Assembly (NCBI GenBank): GCA_002315565.1
Contig: DCHD01000042.1
Span: 88,510-152,509, forward strand
DNA from: Solobacterium sp. UBA1761
GTDB lineage: Bacteria > Bacillota_I > Bacilli_A > Erysipelotrichales > Erysipelotrichaceae
Direction: 5' to 3'
DNA length: 64,000 bases
Shown: one piece after another, positions 47,501 to 53,014 of the stretch
How positions within the stretch are numbered: position 1 is the first letter of the stretch
How the letters are laid out: each line of letters starts with the position of its first letter
The notes under the pieces: model-generated
Told to the model about the DNA's origin: nothing
Databases searched by the model: none
The model's input: the letters and a program-made list of their open reading frames with translations, nothing else
Made by a program: the position numbers and the translations under genes

Positions 47501-49165
47501 TTTTCAAAAACTTATGATCAGGCGTTTGCGGTCATGGAACTGTTGAATCTAGGCTGTGATGCAATTGTGCTGAATAGAGAATCTCTTGAAAACGAAGAAG
47601 TTATGCAGGTGGTAAATGAGGCAGGAATACCTGTTGCTTTTGTAGGTAAAGACAAAAACAGTATTCAATATGCAGATAATCAGTTCTATATCGGAACAAG
47701 TGAAATACTTATTGCAGAAAAACTTGCTGAGTCTATTTATAGTCAGAATCATAATGGTGATGTTAATTCTGATGGAGTAATTAAGTATGTAATTGTCAAC
47801 AGCGATGGTGGAGAATATGATTCGGCTTTGATAAAGACATGGTTAAACTATACACTTGAAAATCTTGGGGCTGAATCAGTTCAATGTCTTGATGAATACA
47901 ATGCATCATGGGATATGTTTAATAACAACGCACAAAATGCAACAAAAGCACTCCTGGATAAGAACGGAAACGATATTGATGTCGTAATCTGTATGAGAAC
48001 AAGTGACGTCTTTGGTTCACACTGTGCAATATCCTCAGCAAGTAGAAATCTTGGAAGTGACATTTATCTATATGGTATCGGTAATGCAACTTATTATGAC
48101 TGGGAAATTAAAAATGGTTATGTGACAGGTATAGTAAGTCCTGATATATATAACCAGGCGAAATATACGACTGATGAGCTTTTAAGGCTGATCAAAGGAG
48201 GAAAAGCTTCTGTAAGCAGATATAATTATCCTGCCGTTGTCGTTACATCGTCTAATTTACCGAAGAGAACCGTAAATTATGTGCTTGATGGAGGTACTAA
48301 TCCATATAATAGTACAGAATATGATTTATGGTGTTATGTCTCACTAGATAATCCAATAAAACCAGATTACACATTTGATGGCTGGTATCTTGAACCAGAG
48401 TTTAAAAACAGAGTGACTTGTCTAAATCCTTATATGGATGCATATGTAACTCTCTATGCAAAGTGGCATAAAACGGGTGAGCATCCTATCTCTATAGAAC
48501 TTGTAGGTTTAGATGGCAACAACATTCTTTCTGATAATATGACTATTGAAACAGGTGATGTATTCTATATAAAAGTATTCGACGAAGATGGTAAAGAGTT
48601 CGATCTGGACAAACTCAACATTACCACTAGTGGTTCCGTTTTCAGAGCAAACACCATAAAGAATTATAGAGTTGCAGGAAACGCTGGAGAAGCAACAATT
48701 TCTGTTGAAATAATTGATGATGAATACAACAGAAGCAAGGGAATGAGTTTTACAGTAGTCGACTATCCAGTTTCATTTATAAGACCAGCCCATATTTCAT
48801 ATCAGGAATTATGGTATTGTATGGAACAGATCAGCGAATACGTTTATGTGCTGGATTATGATGTGGTAAGAAATAGCACCTTGGTAGCCTTGAATGAAGA
48901 TACAGGAAATGCAATAGAAGAACTATCTTATTGCATAGCTTACAAAGAAGAATCAAAGAGTGTTATGTTTCATCTTATAAGCGATGAAAACATTGAAATT
49001 ACATCTTCAAATCCGAATGCTGTAAAAGTTTACTATGGTGATTTGTGGGGAAACGATGTACAGTTAATGGAAATTGTAGGGAATGGCACCGCAATAATTA
49101 CCGCCAGATACAAAGGAGCAAATTATCCTTCCGTTTCGTTTACTCTGACTGTAGAAAACTATTAA
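38573..49165 (+). CDS. Giant secreted BspA/InlB-repeat surface protein with embedded MglB-like domain
   Basis: About 3530 residues in one frame. Order: signal peptide (to the AEE at about 28), Glu/Asp-rich linker (30-95), BspA cap (GKCGDNANYYLYSD) and LRR_5 repeats (100-645), six diverged modules with an S-x-D-x-x-[WFY]-[LV] motif (645-1350), about nineteen InlB B-repeats (Y-x-F-x-G-W-Y and L-Y-A-x-W patterns; 1355-2930), a periplasmic galactose-binding-protein-like domain (2930-3230), one more B-repeat (to 3305), and Ig-like tail domains. No LPXTG or other anchor ends it. ATG 38573 is eight bases from AGGGG; 38567 is in frame but too close. It likely sticks to host or microbial surfaces; targets are unknown. 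Confidence 0.9.
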   Translation: MKRLITIIITFLLIATSTLTVNVVRAEEPVENDNIEEVFDNEENVNESENEEEIENNEELETVEETEEDTSDELPFVVEETDDEVLGTYLMAYGKCGDNANYYLYSDYSLDISGNGVLEETFGNLIPDYYENVKTITIDSGITEINDDVFYGMTALESVTLPNSLTTIYVSAFSECESLKSITIPASVTKITGNPFEWCDSLTSITIDSANQYYETKGCNVIIEKATNKLISGCSTSTIPSSVTEIGYMAFYGCNNFTSITIPSSVKKIGGSAFGYCYKLKNVYFNDGLEEIEWGAFRESTGDYINIPSTVKKIGDFALSSFKSGAITISPENQYYEIPAGSNCVIEKATNRLLVGFEDTVIPDYVVSIADGAFYYRDIETLTIPVSVKEFESRSFEGSSIKNVIYLGSATEWADIDFENSMYSDNVFARANITFASEEGVDSSNFTYSFDSASEEYTVTGYTGSATVIRIPAQYNGYNVTGIAANAFKDNTNIRYVFIPSGIKTIGSYAFAGCLNLTSVFSDGENKKLEVIEEGVFKDCKNLCQYEIPDTVTEIKSYAFDGCKEFCDFESSKNLRTIRQYAFRNSGVENIFILSSVTRIEADAFFGCANLHIRTDAKSLPSGWMTNWNRKSEVRYGSIVYNQPKPFPKDLKVSVDEDGVISIETEDTDYLNALINNRYNYTTIYITEDGKNRDYFSLVANWESGHDSCFSLDGNVISVITEDSYHGSPSLIEGKNKIRIWVDGYDSAVFEIEVSNGLKKAPDDVSVQYDEGYLILKSNDSEWLEQTNEVIVYQNNEHVTSYYSLNVFGNARFFRLYTSDNEEWNYQPGICTLVFTPHISVVCDSYSVDGETRYTNSTLYVKTMTLGEQAVDKMVGSEVKIKEDGNNLVITSSDKDFLLSLVSTDKWSEVSETPKIAAMNHDNDALGEGEFAVNDNDEEVLATTEESGNESVFYENYSSSGRPFGYISFVNEKTKEEIIIRNTISETNLVVKNNKITLSSAILNKFGITKGKYKVYLYAKDYYSLYAYFSYEGIKINSPTDIKVTEDTDGNLHISSTKDPDYVKYINYLWIYNESGSRSILSDYIRVEGNEAIVDAIDVGLENGQYIIGEIDAFGYNYYYPDKNLTIAHTKLKDAPVYSLALTGNGNLVIYCSDNAWLSSLIDHEDKDATGDITIRGADEKREYIKFYGEYTPYWSYSFSLDEDDCKLENGKLTIYNSRLKRGNWLNGAYTIKPHVKGYREAEEKTIYFNCLRERVPDDLYAYKSGNYIYVYSNNDSFLESVLEARIGKLDSNDDVVETFWIDDDAITVYSTYITIDVSSYYISSSFRYNVYLYSDDYIDANVPLFYTRYYITYENVDGASHYNPYFYTYKQGDYIDLDDAYKSGYSFEGWYTDAKFKNKVTYISRTSYSNITLYAKWTKDYRTFKFNANGGSGTMAQRTIYGDEPLPECTFTKSGYEFDCWSIKIDGYTYELSDDVTTGALPPKATYTLYANWKQATYTISLDPRGGELASSKEKYPTGFVDEDENGTFEGNYTSSSSIVLPLLKKDGYRFDGWYDVNTNKKVTKVAKGSAGDLELYAKFTATDYAIKYSTNSGSIKKGAVYSTKYNIDTDELALPSIDEITRAGYEFEGWYLTYNSKTKECSDRVDTLEDLLYYNSYKATTLYANWTPNTYYITFLKGNEAEEDEVMGEMESVEASYDENYQLDACQYVRPGYTFAGWAAGKKSYSDGAKVKNLTSEQCGEIELTAKWKKVDSYTIKYNFNGGSMPKGIKYDTKYKYGTDDYIELPLEPTRKGYTFIGWYTTADFEFGSEISGFYTNETYWNINVYAEWDPDDYNITYIVDGDHYDEGTYEYSSNAKDKFELEPLERFGYTFRWYSDAACKKAITSIVRNSAKDITVYGMFTPNTYKITYKLDKGVTNGLKNPTSYKYSEEDVVYLNNPTKKGIRFEGWYILDEYGYPKYLDYSEEDKYYFDASLAENITLYAEFGTDYEDYTITYIDEYGDPIDNPDTYQYITPTIKLNNPTRYGYTFTGWYNTANNKKVTSIAKGSMGAIELEARYTPNTYKITYKLDKGVTNGLKNPTSYKYSDEDVVYLNNPTKKGIRFEGWYILDDYGYHQYLDYSDEEDKYYFDASLAENITLYAEFGTDYEDYTITYIDEYGDPVDNPDTYQYITPTIKLNNPTRYGYTFNGWYNTANNKKVTTIAKGSLGSIELEARYTPNTYKITYKLDKGVTNGFKNPRSYKYTEEDAVYLNNPINKGIVFEGWYYLDENEVKHTLPYDEDEGKYFINGDYAFNMELYAAFGDPEQYPVTYIDDSESQITNPEFYTYFDDDITLNNPEKAGYTFDGWFNTATGIRATSIAKGSMGAIELEARYTANKYNINYVLEAGASNSLNNLDYFSYSKYGIVYLDNAIKPGVSFTAWYMVDEDGIPHDLSYSTIKGKYFFSADRFEEITVYAGFASDYEEYTITYIDDSKSVVDNPTTYRYIDATFTLNNPSKRGYVFDGWYNTATDKKVTKIVKGSAGNIELEARYTPIQYRVVFNGNGSTSGSMKNFVAKYDEEITLEENKFERIGYQFIGWEYESDQEYIISLEDEAVIKNLTTEANKIVIIKACWRQIDYKVNFIFNGSVSGDVDVSGDLDVSGDLDTSGDYYLNVSGDVVFDVSGDIYLNASGDVILDEYGNWAIPEANPALNASGDLVIYNSHGKYYTYAKYESILKLNPSIFGKTGYTITGWYYFDKDGNKIEIATGDVSQLVTEDKSEIDLYPIWSLGKYSIVYNSNFGTGRMSPITVERGSTFTLSENQYTREGYTFEGWSLIRNGALTYVDEDVVKEDISTKSTVTLYAVWKPIKYSIEFDLNGGIGESETIELDYDEKRFVYSNPSSKDDKLFMGWAKTDDAEIPDYPIGSEISELSSEEGSTVILYAVYGEREINIGFAPIYRSEDAGDNLITDLIDCFICLGSTGNQKYTETVRNFGFSKTYDQAFAVMELLNLGCDAIVLNRESLENEEVMQVVNEAGIPVAFVGKDKNSIQYADNQFYIGTSEILIAEKLAESIYSQNHNGDVNSDGVIKYVIVNSDGGEYDSALIKTWLNYTLENLGAESVQCLDEYNASWDMFNNNAQNATKALLDKNGNDIDVVICMRTSDVFGSHCAISSASRNLGSDIYLYGIGNATYYDWEIKNGYVTGIVSPDIYNQAKYTTDELLRLIKGGKASVSRYNYPAVVVTSSNLPKRTVNYVLDGGTNPYNSTEYDLWCYVSLDNPIKPDYTFDGWYLEPEFKNRVTCLNPYMDAYVTLYAKWHKTGEHPISIELVGLDGNNILSDNMTIETGDVFYIKVFDEDGKEFDLDKLNITTSGSVFRANTIKNYRVAGNAGEATISVEIIDDEYNRSKGMSFTVVDYPVSFIRPAHISYQELWYCMEQISEYVYVLDYDVVRNSTLVALNEDTGNAIEELSYCIAYKEESKSVMFHLISDENIEITSSNPNAVKVYYGDLWGNDVQLMEIVGNGTAIITARYKGANYPSVSFTLTVENY
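40500..42625 (+). repeat. Six tandem copies of an unassigned beta-rich module in the giant protein
   Basis: Copies begin near 40502, 40855, 41195, 41690, 41970 and 42340. Each opens with a strand and then a recurring element: ETEDTDYLNALI, KSNDSEWLEQ, TSSDKDFLLSLV, SSTKDPDYVKYI, YCSDNAWLSSLI, YSNNDSFLESVL, and each ends with a G-x-Y/N-x-I-x-hydrophobic strand. Identity between copies is low. A distant likeness to hemoglobin-interacting (Shr HID/DUF1533) modules is possible. The third copy holds an acidic insertion (about 41320-41430). Confidence 0.6.
44288..46174 (+). repeat. Four tandem copies of a double B-repeat unit (period 471-474 bases)
   Basis: Copies start at 44288, 44759, 45233 and 45704. 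Each has two B-repeats: one opening NTYKITYKLDKGV and one with DYTITYIDEYGD. Copies 1 and 2 are nearly identical in DNA, copy 3 is close in its first part, and copy 4 is diverged (opens NKYNINYVLEAG). This is stepwise unequal duplication with the newest copies on the 5' side. The region is likely to vary in copy number between strains. Confidence 0.9.
46450..46680 (+). repeat. SGD-motif repeat inserted in a B-repeat
   Basis: Within the first strand of one B-repeat sits a run of eight or so copies of V/A/T-S-G-D followed by variable 4-8 residues (SGDVDVSGDLDVSGDL and onward to NASGDLV). At DNA level the core is tctggaga. Such Asp-rich, evenly spaced turns could bind calcium like RTX-type repeats, though the spacing differs from the nine-residue RTX pattern. 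The B-repeat resumes after 46680. Confidence 0.8.
47366..48262 (+). other. MglB-like (galactose-binding protein) domain inside the giant protein
   Basis: About 300 residues that align in order with type 1 periplasmic sugar-binding proteins, best with MglB: INIGFAPIYRS start, GCDAIVLNRESL, GIPVAFVGKDK, FYIGTSE, the loop DVNSDGVIK (47759-47785) at the place of the MglB calcium loop DLNKDGQIQ, ASWDMF, DVVICMRT, and SPDIYNQAKYTTDELL. Several sugar-contact positions known from MglB appear changed. It is flanked by B-repeats on both sides. Confidence 0.75.
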
Positions 49166-49193
49166 ATATCCTGGCAATATATAAATAAATTAC

Positions 49194-49235
49194 AAAAGGG
49201 CACATATCAATCCATAAACTGATGTTGCCCTTTTT
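49194..49235 (+). terminator. Intrinsic terminator after the giant gene
   Basis: AAAAGGGCA (49194-49202) pairs with TGCCCTTTT (49226-49234), with a partial inner stem (CATATCA/CTGATG) in the loop and a T-rich tail. Confidence 0.85.
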
Positions 49236-49278
49236 GTTTGTCTTACTATAACGTTAGATAGAAAAACGAGTAATGTAA

Positions 49279-49284
49279 TATAAT
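49279..49284 (+). promoter_or_regulatory. -10 promoter, predicted leaderless start
   Basis: TATAAT ends six bases before ATG 49291 (spacer ATAAAC). No purine-rich ribosome site exists within 30 bases upstream. A TTAGAT sequence about 19 bases upstream is a possible weak -35. Confidence 0.55.
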
Positions 49285-49290
49285 ATAAAC

Positions 49291-50253
49291 ATGCGTAGAA
49301 GAAGAGGTTTCCCTTTTTGGATATTTCTGATATTTATATTCGGCATGCCTGAAATACTTGCAGTAGGATTGTTTTCTGTTGTTGTTACTGTTGCTGTAAT
49401 TGCTTTGTTTGGCTTTGTTATTTTTAAATTAGTTAAGGCTTTAACAGGTGATAATGAAAGTCAGGCAAGTTCAAAAACATACAAAAACACAAATAAGTCA
49501 TCTTCTGTTAACAGACAGAATGATTATTCAAATAATGATCTGATTAGAATTGATACTAAATTAAGTAAATACTTTGAGAAGAACATGTCACTTGCTATAG
49601 ATGACAATGTTTCTTTAACAACTTCAAATGGCAAATATACAAATGTCGGTCAGTTATATCTGACATTTGGAAGCGAGAAAATTATCAGAATGTCCGAATT
49701 TGAAAAAGAGCATCCTGATGTTTACAACAAGATTATGCTGATGCTGGTGAAGTTCTCTAAGAAGAAAGATGAAGATGTAAAAGAGGAAGCTAAACCAGTA
49801 AAAGAAGTTAAAAAAGAAAAAGTTAATGAAAAAGGTAAAGCCGAAAGATTCATTGATGAAATCAACGCACTTAATGATGCTATTCCTCATGAAGAGATTT
49901 CCAATGGCCTTGATCAGACCTGCCAGTTATTAAAGCAGATTGATCTTGCATGTAAGGGCAAGGAAGATGATAAGCTTACCAAACTTTATGATTACTATCT
50001 GCCAATCTTAGTTAATGTACTTAATAAATATCGTAATCTTAATGATTCTCCGGTTCATGGGGAAGAATTCACTACCTGTGAAAATGAACTGATGAAGACT
50101 ATTATTCTGATAAATCAGGCACTTAAGTCTTTATATAATTCACTTCATGAATATGAATATATGGATCTTAATGCTGATATTTCAACGCTTCAGTCAATTC
50201 TGAAGAAAGATGGACTTGTTGATGACAATCCATTCAAGGAGAGAAATGACTAA
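49291..50253 (+). CDS. XpaC-like membrane protein (5-bromo-4-chloroindolyl phosphate hydrolysis family)
   Basis: A 320-residue protein. A basic start (MRRRRGFPFW) leads into one or two membrane helices (about 8-52), a Ser/Asn-rich linker, a small domain at about 85-155 (IDTKLSKYFEK, LYLTFGSEKIIRMSEFE), a Lys/Glu-rich linker (160-190), and a helical C-terminal part (190-312) with KLYDYYLPILVNVLNKYRNL and a late DLNADISTLQSILKKDGL. The last part matches XpaC, usually found next to TelA. Function of the family is unknown. It is the first gene of a three-gene operon ending in a tandem AAA protein. Confidence 0.7.
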   Translation: MRRRRGFPFWIFLIFIFGMPEILAVGLFSVVVTVAVIALFGFVIFKLVKALTGDNESQASSKTYKNTNKSSSVNRQNDYSNNDLIRIDTKLSKYFEKNMSLAIDDNVSLTTSNGKYTNVGQLYLTFGSEKIIRMSEFEKEHPDVYNKIMLMLVKFSKKKDEDVKEEAKPVKEVKKEKVNEKGKAERFIDEINALNDAIPHEEISNGLDQTCQLLKQIDLACKGKEDDKLTKLYDYYLPILVNVLNKYRNLNDSPVHGEEFTTCENELMKTIILINQALKSLYNSLHEYEYMDLNADISTLQSILKKDGLVDDNPFKERND

Positions 50254-50800
50254 CAAGAATACCGATATCTTTAAACTTGTTGAAGAAGTCAATAAGCAGA
50301 AAACAAAAGAATCACAGAATATTGATGATGTTTTCTCAATGCTTGATGGCATTAAAGATGTTGAAGTAAACGATGTTAAAAATACCATCAATCAAATGAA
50401 CCCTGATTCAGGAAGCATGAGTTCTTTAAATGACAAAGGTAACTTTACAAGTAGAGTAGTAAAAAGACCAACACTCGCAAAACCTACCAAGTCACATGAT
50501 TCAAGATATAACTGCTTTATGGATATGATTGCCAATGTTGATTATGGTACAAGCAATTCTCAGGAATACGTGAATGGTCATAAAGAAGCTTTGTCCTTAT
50601 GTATTAAACAGGCTGAAAATAATCCTGATGACCTGTATATGGTAGAAGCTATGATCAACGATGAACTTAACCGCAACACCATGTCATCAATCTATGCCAA
50701 GGGTTATAAAGATGGTATGACCTATGCATCACAGGCTTTAAAATATTCCAAAGCTGAACTGATGAATAAAATATATATTGATCTGAAGAATAATCTATGA
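50246..50800 (+). CDS. Hypothetical protein, middle gene of XpaC-AAA operon
   Basis: A 184-residue soluble protein that I do not recognise. The first 70 residues are polar and Asn/Lys/Asp-rich and probably unfolded; the rest (about 85-184) is helical, with two similar stretches (YVNGHKEALSLCIKQAENN and YAKGYKDGMTYASQALKYS) that look like paired helical hairpins. No signal peptide or membrane helix. ATG 50246 overlaps the upstream stop by eight bases and is just after AAGGAGAG; earlier in-frame starts lie inside the first gene. It overlaps the AAA gene by four bases, so all three products are likely needed together. Confidence 0.75.
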   Translation: MTNKNTDIFKLVEEVNKQKTKESQNIDDVFSMLDGIKDVEVNDVKNTINQMNPDSGSMSSLNDKGNFTSRVVKRPTLAKPTKSHDSRYNCFMDMIANVDYGTSNSQEYVNGHKEALSLCIKQAENNPDDLYMVEAMINDELNRNTMSSIYAKGYKDGMTYASQALKYSKAELMNKIYIDLKNNL

Positions 50801-52773
50801 ATAAAGAAGACAGAGAAAAGATGTTCGCTGACATCATGAACAAAAAAAGAACATACACTGATATAACCAGTGATGCCTCTTTAGTAAGTACAATTGATGA
50901 AACAGAAAGCGAACTGAACAAATTACTGGAAAAGAATCAGCGTGACATCGAAGAACTTACCAAGTCAGTATCTGCTGATGATTTTTCTAAACTCCAGGAA
51001 GAAATAAACAAAGATTTTGGTATTGAAACCAAGGTACAGGATAAAGTTGTTCTCGGCAAAGAAAATAAAGAACTCTTTGAAAAGATTGCTCAAAACCTCA
51101 AGAAAGAAGTAATTGGCCAGGATGAAGCTGTAGATAAATTTGTATTGGCACTAAGAAGGCCATATGTAATCGGTACAGATTTAAAGAAAACCAGAAACTC
51201 AATTATTCTTAATGGTTCAAACGGTACAGGTAGACACGTTCTTGTAACCAAAGCAGCTGAGGAACTTAAAAAAGAAGGTTTAAGTGTATCAGGTGAGACA
51301 TCATACATTGATATGTCAAGATATCAGAACTCCTCCCAGGAGATCCTGTTCTTACAGGATATCTATGTAGCGCTTACTTCTGAAGCTCCGGTTATTGTAA
51401 TCGAAAACTTTGAAAGTTCATCACCTGTATTCAACAGAATGCTTTCGGAACTTGCTATGGAAGGAAAGGTTCTGCTCAATAAGAGATATTGTTTTGTCGG
51501 TAACCAACTTCAGGAAGCGACTTCAAAACTTTCCAATGACATCATTGATTCATTAAACGGCAATGATAAGATTCTGGTGTTTGTAAGTGAACTAAAAACC
51601 AGTAAACTGATGGATATCTTCGGCAAGAGTTTTGTTGACTGTATTGTGGATAAGGTAGAGACAAAGAAACTTGATGAAGAATCACTCAAGCTTATTATTA
51701 CCAAGGAAATAGAAAATCTTATTGTTAAGTGTAAGAATCAGTTAAAACTTAACCTAACTGTTGAAGAGACAATTAACGATTACCTATTAAAACAGTATGA
51801 GCCATCTGATGGAATTGACTCTATTACACCGGTTATTAGAAAGATCTACGACTGTATCATAGATATTACTTTAAAAAACGAAATTGAAAACATCACAATC
51901 ACATATAGCGATAAAGTAACTGCGAAATTCAATGAAGCAGAAACTGAACTCAAACTGACTGATGACTCAAATAAGGAAAGAGAAGAAATTCAGAAGGAAC
52001 TCGATGAGATTGTCGGACTTGATGAAGTTAAAGAATATCTGCTTTCTTTAGAGAATCATCTGAAAATCAATCAGATAAGAAAACAACAGGGATTAAAGAC
52101 TGCTGAGATTTCTAAACATATGGTATTTACCGGTAACCCAGGTACAGGTAAGACGACCATTGCAAGATTAATTTCTAGATTAATGAAAGCCTGTGGCATC
52201 CTGAAACAGGGCCAGCTTGTTGAAGTAACAAGAGCTGATCTGGTTGGTAAATATGTAGGTCATACCGCACCACTTACTATGCAGGTTATTCAGTCTGCTT
52301 TAGGTGGTGTATTATTCATTGATGAAGCATATTCACTATATAGAGGTAAAGATGATTCATTTGGCTTGGAAGCAATTGACACTTTAGTTAAAGCCATGGA
52401 AGATCATCGTGATGACCTGATTGTTATCCTTGCCGGATATTCAAAAGAAATGTCCGAATTCCTGACAGCAAACTCTGGACTTAAGTCAAGATTTGCCAAC
52501 ATCATTGACTTTAAAGATTATACTGGTGAAGAACTGATGAAGATATCTGTATCCATTGCCAAGAGCAAGGATTATAGAATTGATGAATCAGCACTTAAAC
52601 CACTGGAAGATTACTATACTAAAGTACAGTCTAAGGCTGATTCAACAAGTGGCAATGGCAGACTTGCCAGAAACCTGGTAGAAGATGCAATTCTTAATCA
52701 ATCTAAGAGAGTTCTTGAAGATAACAGTGAGCTTGATTTGTTGAAACTGGAAGATTTTGAACTAATTGATTAA
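50797..52773 (+). CDS. Tandem AAA+ protein: degenerate ClpB-like module plus CbxX/SpoVK-type ATPase
   Basis: A 658-residue cytoplasmic protein. Residues 1-90 are helical. Residues 95-350 resemble the second ATPase module of ClpB (EVIGQDEAVDKFVLALRRP), but Walker A reads GSNGTGRH at 140-147, with Arg-His for Lys-Ser/Thr, and Walker B reads VIVIENFES without Asp-Glu, so it probably cannot hydrolyse ATP. Residues 405-650 are a complete CbxX/CfxQ/SpoVK ATPase: GNPGTGKTT at 446-454, LFIDEAYSL with Asp509 and Glu510, and SGLKSRFAN with the arginine finger. CbxX proteins remodel Rubisco in autotrophs; no Rubisco is here. Likely a protein-remodelling machine acting with its two operon partners. Confidence 0.85.
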   Translation: MNKEDREKMFADIMNKKRTYTDITSDASLVSTIDETESELNKLLEKNQRDIEELTKSVSADDFSKLQEEINKDFGIETKVQDKVVLGKENKELFEKIAQNLKKEVIGQDEAVDKFVLALRRPYVIGTDLKKTRNSIILNGSNGTGRHVLVTKAAEELKKEGLSVSGETSYIDMSRYQNSSQEILFLQDIYVALTSEAPVIVIENFESSSPVFNRMLSELAMEGKVLLNKRYCFVGNQLQEATSKLSNDIIDSLNGNDKILVFVSELKTSKLMDIFGKSFVDCIVDKVETKKLDEESLKLIITKEIENLIVKCKNQLKLNLTVEETINDYLLKQYEPSDGIDSITPVIRKIYDCIIDITLKNEIENITITYSDKVTAKFNEAETELKLTDDSNKEREEIQKELDEIVGLDEVKEYLLSLENHLKINQIRKQQGLKTAEISKHMVFTGNPGTGKTTIARLISRLMKACGILKQGQLVEVTRADLVGKYVGHTAPLTMQVIQSALGGVLFIDEAYSLYRGKDDSFGLEAIDTLVKAMEDHRDDLIVILAGYSKEMSEFLTANSGLKSRFANIIDFKDYTGEELMKISVSIAKSKDYRIDESALKPLEDYYTKVQSKADSTSGNGRLARNLVEDAILNQSKRVLEDNSELDLLKLEDFELID

Positions 52774-52794
52774 AAAGGAAGCTAACCATCTGAT

Positions 52795-52910
52795 GTGTAC
52801 ACACAAATTGGTAATGCCAAATATTGTGTAAGGTGGTTACCAAACATTGTGTAAAAACTCCATCTTTTCGGATGGAGTTTTACAATCTATTTGGCATTGA
52901 GATTACACAA
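52795..52910. repeat. Structured intergenic repeat region with terminator
   Basis: Holds GTGTAC palindromes at the left edge, direct repeats CCAAATATTGTGTAA (52817) and CCAAACATTGTGTAA (52840) 23 bases apart, a 10-base inverted repeat AATGCCAAAT (52813-52822) / ATTTGGCATT (52889-52898), and a central hairpin. Direct repeats of this kind near a terminal-looking TGTGTACAC resemble transposase-binding ends of IS elements, but no transposase remains. Confidence 0.5.
52847..52886 (+). terminator. Terminator-like hairpin after the AAA gene
   Basis: GTAAAAACTCCATC and GATGGAGTTTTAC pair around TTTTCG with one bulged A; the T-rich stretch falls within the 3' arm, so the hairpin is usable in both directions but lacks a long T tail. 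Confidence 0.6.
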
Positions 52911-52959
52911 ACAACGAAAACGATAAATAGTTCCTTTTTTCATGTACAAATAAAAAGAC

Positions 52960-52965
52960 TATAAT
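52960..52965 (+). promoter_or_regulatory. -10 box of the second surface protein gene
   Basis: TATAAT in a leader region of about 43 nt upstream of ATG 53015; TTGGGGGT at 53002-53009 is the ribosome site. Confidence 0.5.
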
Positions 52966-53014
52966 GAATATACAATAAACATGAATGTCGAATTGAATAT
53001 TTTGGGGGTATGAT

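Noticed and set aside
41892..48063. Minus-strand open frames inside the giant gene as separate genes
   Set aside because: They are short, follow the repeat pattern of the sense frame, lack ribosome sites, and the sense frame has uninterrupted domain matches.
52795..52910. A complete insertion sequence
   Set aside because: No transposase reading frame, and no target duplication could be recognised; only repeat structure is visible.
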